A DNA stretch of 11,419 nt, taken from NCBI GenBank assembly GCA_026770585.1, contig MU646373.1, positions 518,442 through 529,860 of the forward strand, written 5' to 3'. Below the pieces are notes generated by a model, which saw only the letters and a program-made list of their open reading frames with translations, ran no database searches and had not been told where the DNA came from. Both the position numbers and the translations under genes were made by a program. Every line of letters starts with the position of its first letter. Position 1 is the stretch's first letter. The stretch comes from Baffinella frigidus. Lineage: Eukaryota > Cryptophyceae > Cryptomonadales > Baffinellaceae. Below are positions 1 through 5,797 of the stretch, in pieces.

Positions 1-90
1 CCCCCGGAGAACCCCCCCGAAAGCCCCAACGGGATCTGCGCTCTCGCATCCTCACCCCCCGGCCACGTGCTCCATGCAGCTCTTTCGCAG

Positions 91-151
91 CCCCGAAGGC
101 GCCAACGGTGCTGGCTCAGCTTGACGTCCCTATGGGGTTTGGTCCATTGCG
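91..151 (+). CDS. Kinase exon 1 (N-lobe, beta4 region)
   Basis: The acceptor is TTTCGCAG at 83-90 after a C-rich tract, and the donor is GTGAGT at 152. The open frame starts after two bases and reads [19 protein letters not shown] plus CG. VLAQLDV matches the VLxALDV stretch before beta4 in MAPK-group kinases. The phase (two bases left over) fits exon 2 across a 51 bp intron, and the join gives [10 protein letters not shown]. On its own the exon would be weak. The call rests on phase continuity and on exon 2. Confidence 0.6.
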
Positions 152-3100
152 GTGAGTCCCCGGAGACTGACCGCTTGAGGACTGACCGGCATGGATCGTC
201 AGGTGTACGGATCTCGCGAAAATGCTGGACTCGGATCTGCAACTCTCTCTCGATCACATCCGGTGCTGCTTCTGCCTGCCTGGGATTTGGGGTTTGGGGT
301 TTAGGGTTTAGGGTTTAGGGTTTGGATTTTTTTAGGATTAAAGGTTAAGGGTTAATTGTTTAGGGTTTGGGGTTTGGCTTTTCGGGTAGGGTCAGGGTTT
401 AGGGTTTAGGGTTTAGGGTTTAGGGTTTAGGGTTTAGGGTTTGGGTTAAGTTTCTCTCTCTCTCTTTCTCTCCCTCTCTCTCTCTCCCCCCCTCTCTCTC
501 TCTCAAGATAGCGTTGAGCTGAACCCTCGCGTCGGAGCAGGTGTCTGATGTTCCAGTTTCTCCGAGCACTTCGTCACCTCGACAGGTACCCTCTCTTCTC
601 GCTCCTTTCTTCTCTCTTCTCTCTTCTCTCGCCTTTCTCCTCTCCCATCTCCCATCTCCCATCCCCCCTCTCGCCTCTCGCCTGTCGCCTCTTCCCTCTC
701 CTCTCGCCTCTCCCCTCTCTTTTCTGTGTGTCCTGCTGTTGGAGCCATTGCCCCTCCCACATTCCCGATCCACCGTGCCACTTTCGTTCACACATCGGAA
801 TACAATACCTGCCACCACTTGACTGACGTCTCCTCCCTCGCGCTCAATGTGTAAGCAGTTTCACAGCTCTTCTCTCTCGCCTCTCTCTCCCCCCCCCTCT
901 GTGTCCAGCTATTGGAGCCATTGCCCCTCCCATATTCCAGATCCACAGTGCCACTTGCATGCTCACCTCGGGATGCAATACCTGCCACCACTTCAATCAA
1001 GTCTCCTCTCTCTCTCTCTCTCTCTCGTTCAATGCGTGAGCGTTTTGACAGCCAGTGAGATACGAAGCCTGCCTGCATGCGCCGTGTGGTTTTCTCCTGC
1101 AGCGCCCACCCTACAAGATCCGAACATCGAACCGCACACACTCGACATCTCACCGTAGCCCGCATGCAGGTGCCGTGTGGTCCAAGGTTACCATTTCCTG
1201 ACATGACCTTGCCTCCACGTCCTCCTCGTCCGAGACAGTACTAACTACAACTTAATCCCGCCGAGTATTCAACTTGCATACGATCTGTTTGATGTCGCAA
1301 ACCTCGGAACACACACACTCGACACCTCAACGAACCCTGCCTGCATGCGCCGTGTGGTTCTCTCCTGCAGCGCCCACCCTACCAGATCCGAACATCGAAA
1401 CACACATACTCGACATCTCAATGAAGCCCGACTGCAGGTGCCGGGTGGTCCACAGAGACATCAAACCGGGCAACCTTCTCATCGACGAGTTGTGGCATCT
1501 CAAGATCTGCGACCTAGGTGATCCGTTACACCCTTTTCACCTCTCGTAGCGCCCCCCAAAATAACCTGATCTCTTTGCACGAGATTAGAAACACATTGCT
1601 GACGCCAGACCCCCCCCCCATGCTCTGGTCCACCGCGGAACGTTGGCCAGCAGCGAAACCCCTCATCGCCGTCTTTCCCCCGCGGGGTTCAAACCAAGGG
1701 TTGGGGGGGGCGGGACGTTATTGTAAAGCAACTGATGACCAACCCATCGCACGCATCCGGAAACGAAACCGCAAAACCTCTACCCGGATCCGGGGAGTGA
1801 AACCGGAAACCCTCTACCCGGATCCGGGAATGAAACCGGAAACCCTCTACCCGGGTACGAGGACACGCAGCAGTGCTTTGCAGACGCGCAAGTGCCCGTT
1901 CCGCGCCTCGTAGTGCATAGGGTTCCTGCCCCTCTCTCTCTTTGTATCTCTCGTCCTCTCTCTCTCTCTCCCTCTCTGGGGGCACGCACGCACCCTGGCC
2001 TTGCAGTCGCGGCGAGGCGGAGGTGCTGAGAAGGACATATGATGTATTTGTTAAGGACCGTTGAGCCTATCAACACGGATATTTTTAAGTCTACAGAAAA
2101 TCAACTTTAGATTTTTATATAAATCAGAGTGCCCCACCAGACATTGCGCGGATCTCCAGGTCTCTCTCGATGAGAAGGAGAGTGCCCCGACAGCCGATCG
2201 GCACGAAACCGATAAGTCCGATGACAGGAGTTGTCGGACCCCTGCCGATAAGTCCGAGAACTAATTTGCCCTTCCAGGCACTGCGCGGATCTCCCAACTC
2301 TCTCTCTCTCATCACGTTCGAATGCCTGGCAGGACACACTCCTTCTCAGCAATGTCTGGCAGGACACACTGACACACTGTGTGTCAGTTTGTCGAGAGAG
2401 AGAGCGAGAGAGAGCGAGAGCAAGAGCGAGAGAGAGAGAGAGAGAGAGAGTGAACACACTAACACACTGTCCTGCCCCGCTCAATCATCCCGGGGATACA
2501 GCGGAACCGGACCAGTTGGTTGTCAATAAAGAACACTCTCTCTGGCCCCTGCGGTTCACGCCGCATGATCACCAACCTCACGCATCCCCACATGGTGTTT
2601 TTGCGAAGAAATCAAGGCATGGTCCAAACAAGGTGCTGAGAAGGAGTGTGGGCTCTCGGTCTAGGTGGTACGTGAGCGCATCCTGGGGCTAATCGAGCGC
2701 ATCCTCTCCTGTGCCCCGGCAGGCATCGCGCGGTCATCGGGGGGATTCGACACCACGAAACCCATCGAGACCTTCGATGCCAGGTCAGGGCCAATCCCAA
2801 CGCTCATTCCCCGAGACCCTGCGCTCTAGCGGTCCCGAATGCCACCGCGAGCTGCCTTGACAGCAACGCTGAGATGCGGGTCGAAAGCTCGGAGAAGCAG
2901 CAGCAAATCCGCGCACCCTGCCCCCTCGGCCGGCGCCGCTAGGACAGGCGCCCGCAACTTTTGGCGCCCGCAACTTTTGGCGCCCGGCCGGGTCGCGGGC
3001 GAGCACCTTTTTCGTCTCGGAAGATAACTGAATCAGTTCCTTTTCAATAGGAGGTTGAATAGGAGAAACTAGTTAGAGCATAGTAAATTTATAGGATTCC

Positions 3101-5626
3101 TAATTAAATGGAAACGCTGATTAGGGAAGTGATTCAGTTATCTTTCGAGATGAGTTTGGCGCCGGGAAGGAAGCTGCGACTTTCTGCCACCGGCTGGGTT
3201 TCTCGGCGATTCTCTCGTCGAGGCTGACGCTGGTCCACCTCGGAACGCGCGCGCAGGTTCGCAGACTACGTGGTGACGCGGCGTGGAGGAGCAGCAGCAA
3301 ATCCGCGCATCCTGGCGGCTACTCAGAAGCCACGGACATCTATTTTTATCGGGTATAACCATTTTTAACATCGACCCCCGCGTAGGTTCACAGACTACGT
3401 AGTGACGCGGCAGTACGGCACATATTGATGCTGTTGGCTTTTATCATTGTGAACATCGACCGCCTTGCAGGTTCACGGATTACGTAGTGACGCGGCCGTA
3501 CCGCGCGCCCGAGCTGCTGATGGGGAGCAAGAACTACACGAGCTCCGTCGACGTCTGGGCCGCCGGGTGCATCTTCGCAGAGCTCATTGCTGCTCAGGTG
3601 CCTCCCAGGACCACCATAGGGCCCTAGGCACAGACCTACTGTAGGGCCCTAGGCATAGACCTGGTGCTGTCAGTTGAGGTGCTGCCCCCTTCGCAGAGCT
3701 TATCACTGCACAGGTGCTGTCACGCTTTCTCCACCTTTCTCCTCCCTTTCTCCACCTTTTTCAACCCTTTCGAGGGGAGGTGGGGGCTGGAGAGAGGGTG
3801 CTGCCCCCACCTCCCGTATCTGTAGTTGGTCCTAATCCTGTCGCAGTCAGAGGATACAACACCTTCCCTATGCCCAGAGAGAATGCTGCTCAGGTGCCTC
3901 CTAGGACCCTCCAGTAGGTCTATGCCTAGGGCCCTATGTTGGTCCTAGGGGGGGGGGCGGTTTCTCATGAGCGAGGCACCCCTTGTAGATGGCAGATCGC
4001 CATCATCCCCCCCCACCTACCCCCGCCGAGAGAGACCCTTCCCGCTCCGACCCGCGCGGTTGTGGCGCGCGTCTTGCCGGGCACGGCGCACCGCACCGCG
4101 ATGTTGCACGAATCACCCCCCACTCGGTGGGCTACGAGGGTTTCGGCGACCCCGGATTCCGGGGTGTTACGTGACCCATTTGCATCAAAAAAATCCTTGA
4201 AGTCAATTGTCTTCAGTTAAGTCGACGTTTGATGAAAGGTTCGTTGTCCACCGTGTGGATTTCGGAATCGGGCCCCTGCGCTCTCGATTATTCCATTTCG
4301 GAACCAGGCCCGTACGCCCCCCTGATGCACGGAGAGGCACACGCTCCTGCGTGGATAATTAGGGGGTCAAGCCATTTCTGTTTTTGGTGGGGGGGGGGTT
4401 AGCGATTAGGGGTTGGTGCGCTCGTCCCCGCCCACGCCCCCTCTCCCACACCAGAGCACACCGCCACAGAACGTGGCACGCGCGCACCGACGCAGCCAGC
4501 AGCAGCCAGAGCGGGGCGCTCATTCCCAGACGCAGAATGAGAAAGCCCACGGCGCTGATGCCCGGGCGCTGCTGCATGGCAGAGGCCGAAAGACTCGGCG
4601 CCGCTGGTGCGCGACACCCAGGGGGGGCTCGTCCGCCTCCCGCTCTTCCCCGGCCTCGACCACCGCGACATGGTACACGCCCCCCCCCCCCCCCCCCCCC
4701 CCATCTTTTCTGTGCACGCCCCCCACCGCCCAGATCTTTACTGTGCACGCGGCGGCCCGGTTCAGGGTTTCTGGTTTCTGCGCTCAGCCGCGATCTGTGG
4801 AATTTGCACCTCTGACCCCCAGCCGTGCGGTGGAGAGCGCCTTCGCATTTCTGAGTGCCCTTGACTCTGATTGACTGTAGTGGTCGTCGGGGTGCACGCC
4901 AGCCCACAACACGACGCATCATCGATGCCACCCCCTCCGCTTGCCCAATCTCATTTTGGAATCTACCTGAATTACTATCACTTGTTATGCTCTTTGAGCT
5001 GTGATTTGTGACATGTGCGGGTGGTTGTTGCCATCTTGGGCATAAACCCCGTGCCTAACATAGCATACGAGTGATACTGAATCACAAATCGTCCGAAATC
5101 AAATCGTGCAGGGGAAGCCGTGAGGTAGACCTTCCCATGCACGATTCAGTACTAACGATTCTGTACTAAGCCCTGAGTGTGCCGCAGGTGCACAAGATTG
5201 TCGGAGTCCTGGGCCACCCGTCCGAGGAGGTCCTTCCGCGCACTCCACTACCCACCAGCACATTTCAACTAAGTCAACTGCCCCTCAGAGCCAGAGCCTG
5301 AAGTCAATTGGGTGCTCTGGGAGCACCCTGCCCGGCAACTTACTGCTGAGGATAAGCCAGTTGACGTAAGGTAACATATCCTGGCTAGCAGTGCACTCAG
5401 TCTCAACCGGAGTTTCATTTCGACACTGCAGCCCCCGCCGCACGTTGCTTTTGGCATTACAGTCCCGACCGGAGTTTCGTTTCGACACCGCAGCCGTTAC
5501 GCACAGATTCTGACACTCAGTACAGCCCCGACGCACTTTTCCTTTGGCATTTCATCCCAGACCAGAGTTTCTCCTGTGGCTGGCAGTAGAGCGCGAAGAG
5601 ATGGAGCTTGAGTGTGAAAGACGTTT

Positions 5627-5684
<58 letters not shown>

Positions 5685-5741
5685 TGTGTGAGAGAGAGAG
5701 AGAGAGGGGGAGAAAAAGAGAGTGTGGGTGTGGGTGAGAGA

Positions 5742-5797
<56 letters not shown>

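Larger units (their letters stand above)
263..540 (+). other. Intron 2 with telomere-type repeats and CT tract
   Basis: This 278 bp GT-AG intron holds the TTTAGGG array and then a CT-rich tract. The CT tract would serve as the polypyrimidine tract for the acceptor at 539-540. Confidence 0.65.
1518..2722 (+). other. Intron 4, repeat-rich, with copies of the exon 5 acceptor
   Basis: It holds the 34 bp tandem repeats (1754-1852), a CT tract near 1930-1977, copies of the exon 5 head at 2141 and 2278, a repeated GGCAGGACACACT motif (about 2328 and 2357), GA repeats (2394-2450), and GGTGCTGAGAAGGA at both 2020 and 2634. I saw no other coding exon. Confidence 0.6.
2784..3470 (+). other. Intron 5, with inverted-repeat element and exon 6 head copies
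   Basis: It contains a 16 bp tandem repeat, an AT-rich inverted-repeat element, a 30 bp near-duplicate (2891-2920 and 3285-3314, AGCAGCAGCAAATCCGCGCA core), and two partial copies of the start of exon 6. No other coding exon was seen. Confidence 0.6.
3894..5187 (+). other. Intron 7, long, palindromes and poly-C, no exon recognised
   Basis: Contents are C-rich unstructured sequence to about 4200, a C homopolymer (4680-4702) and inverted repeats at 4972-5145. Open frames across 4359-4931 on both strands are C/G-biased low complexity, with no domain I recognise. A small exon of this or another gene could be hidden here. Confidence 0.5.

Noticed and set aside
961-1000. GMQYLPPLQ frame (and GIQYLPPL at about 805) as the kinase alphaE exon
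   Set aside because: It resembles alphaE loosely but gives the wrong phase into the HRD exon and no HRD-adjacent spacing. Exon 541-585 fits length, motif and both phases.
420-1204. Arg/Glu/Gly-rich minus-strand frames
   Set aside because: They are translations of CT-rich repeats. The same applies to the RERERE frames near 2381, 5552-5861 and 10653-11366.
1996-2015. VAARR microexon after DLG
   Set aside because: The phase fits, but it would replace the DLG glycine. 2723-2783 keeps DLG-IAR and the normal loop length.
4359-4931. Long overlapping open frames on both strands
   Set aside because: They are products of G/C-rich composition and poly-C, with no domain, no splice support and Pro/Gly/Arg bias.
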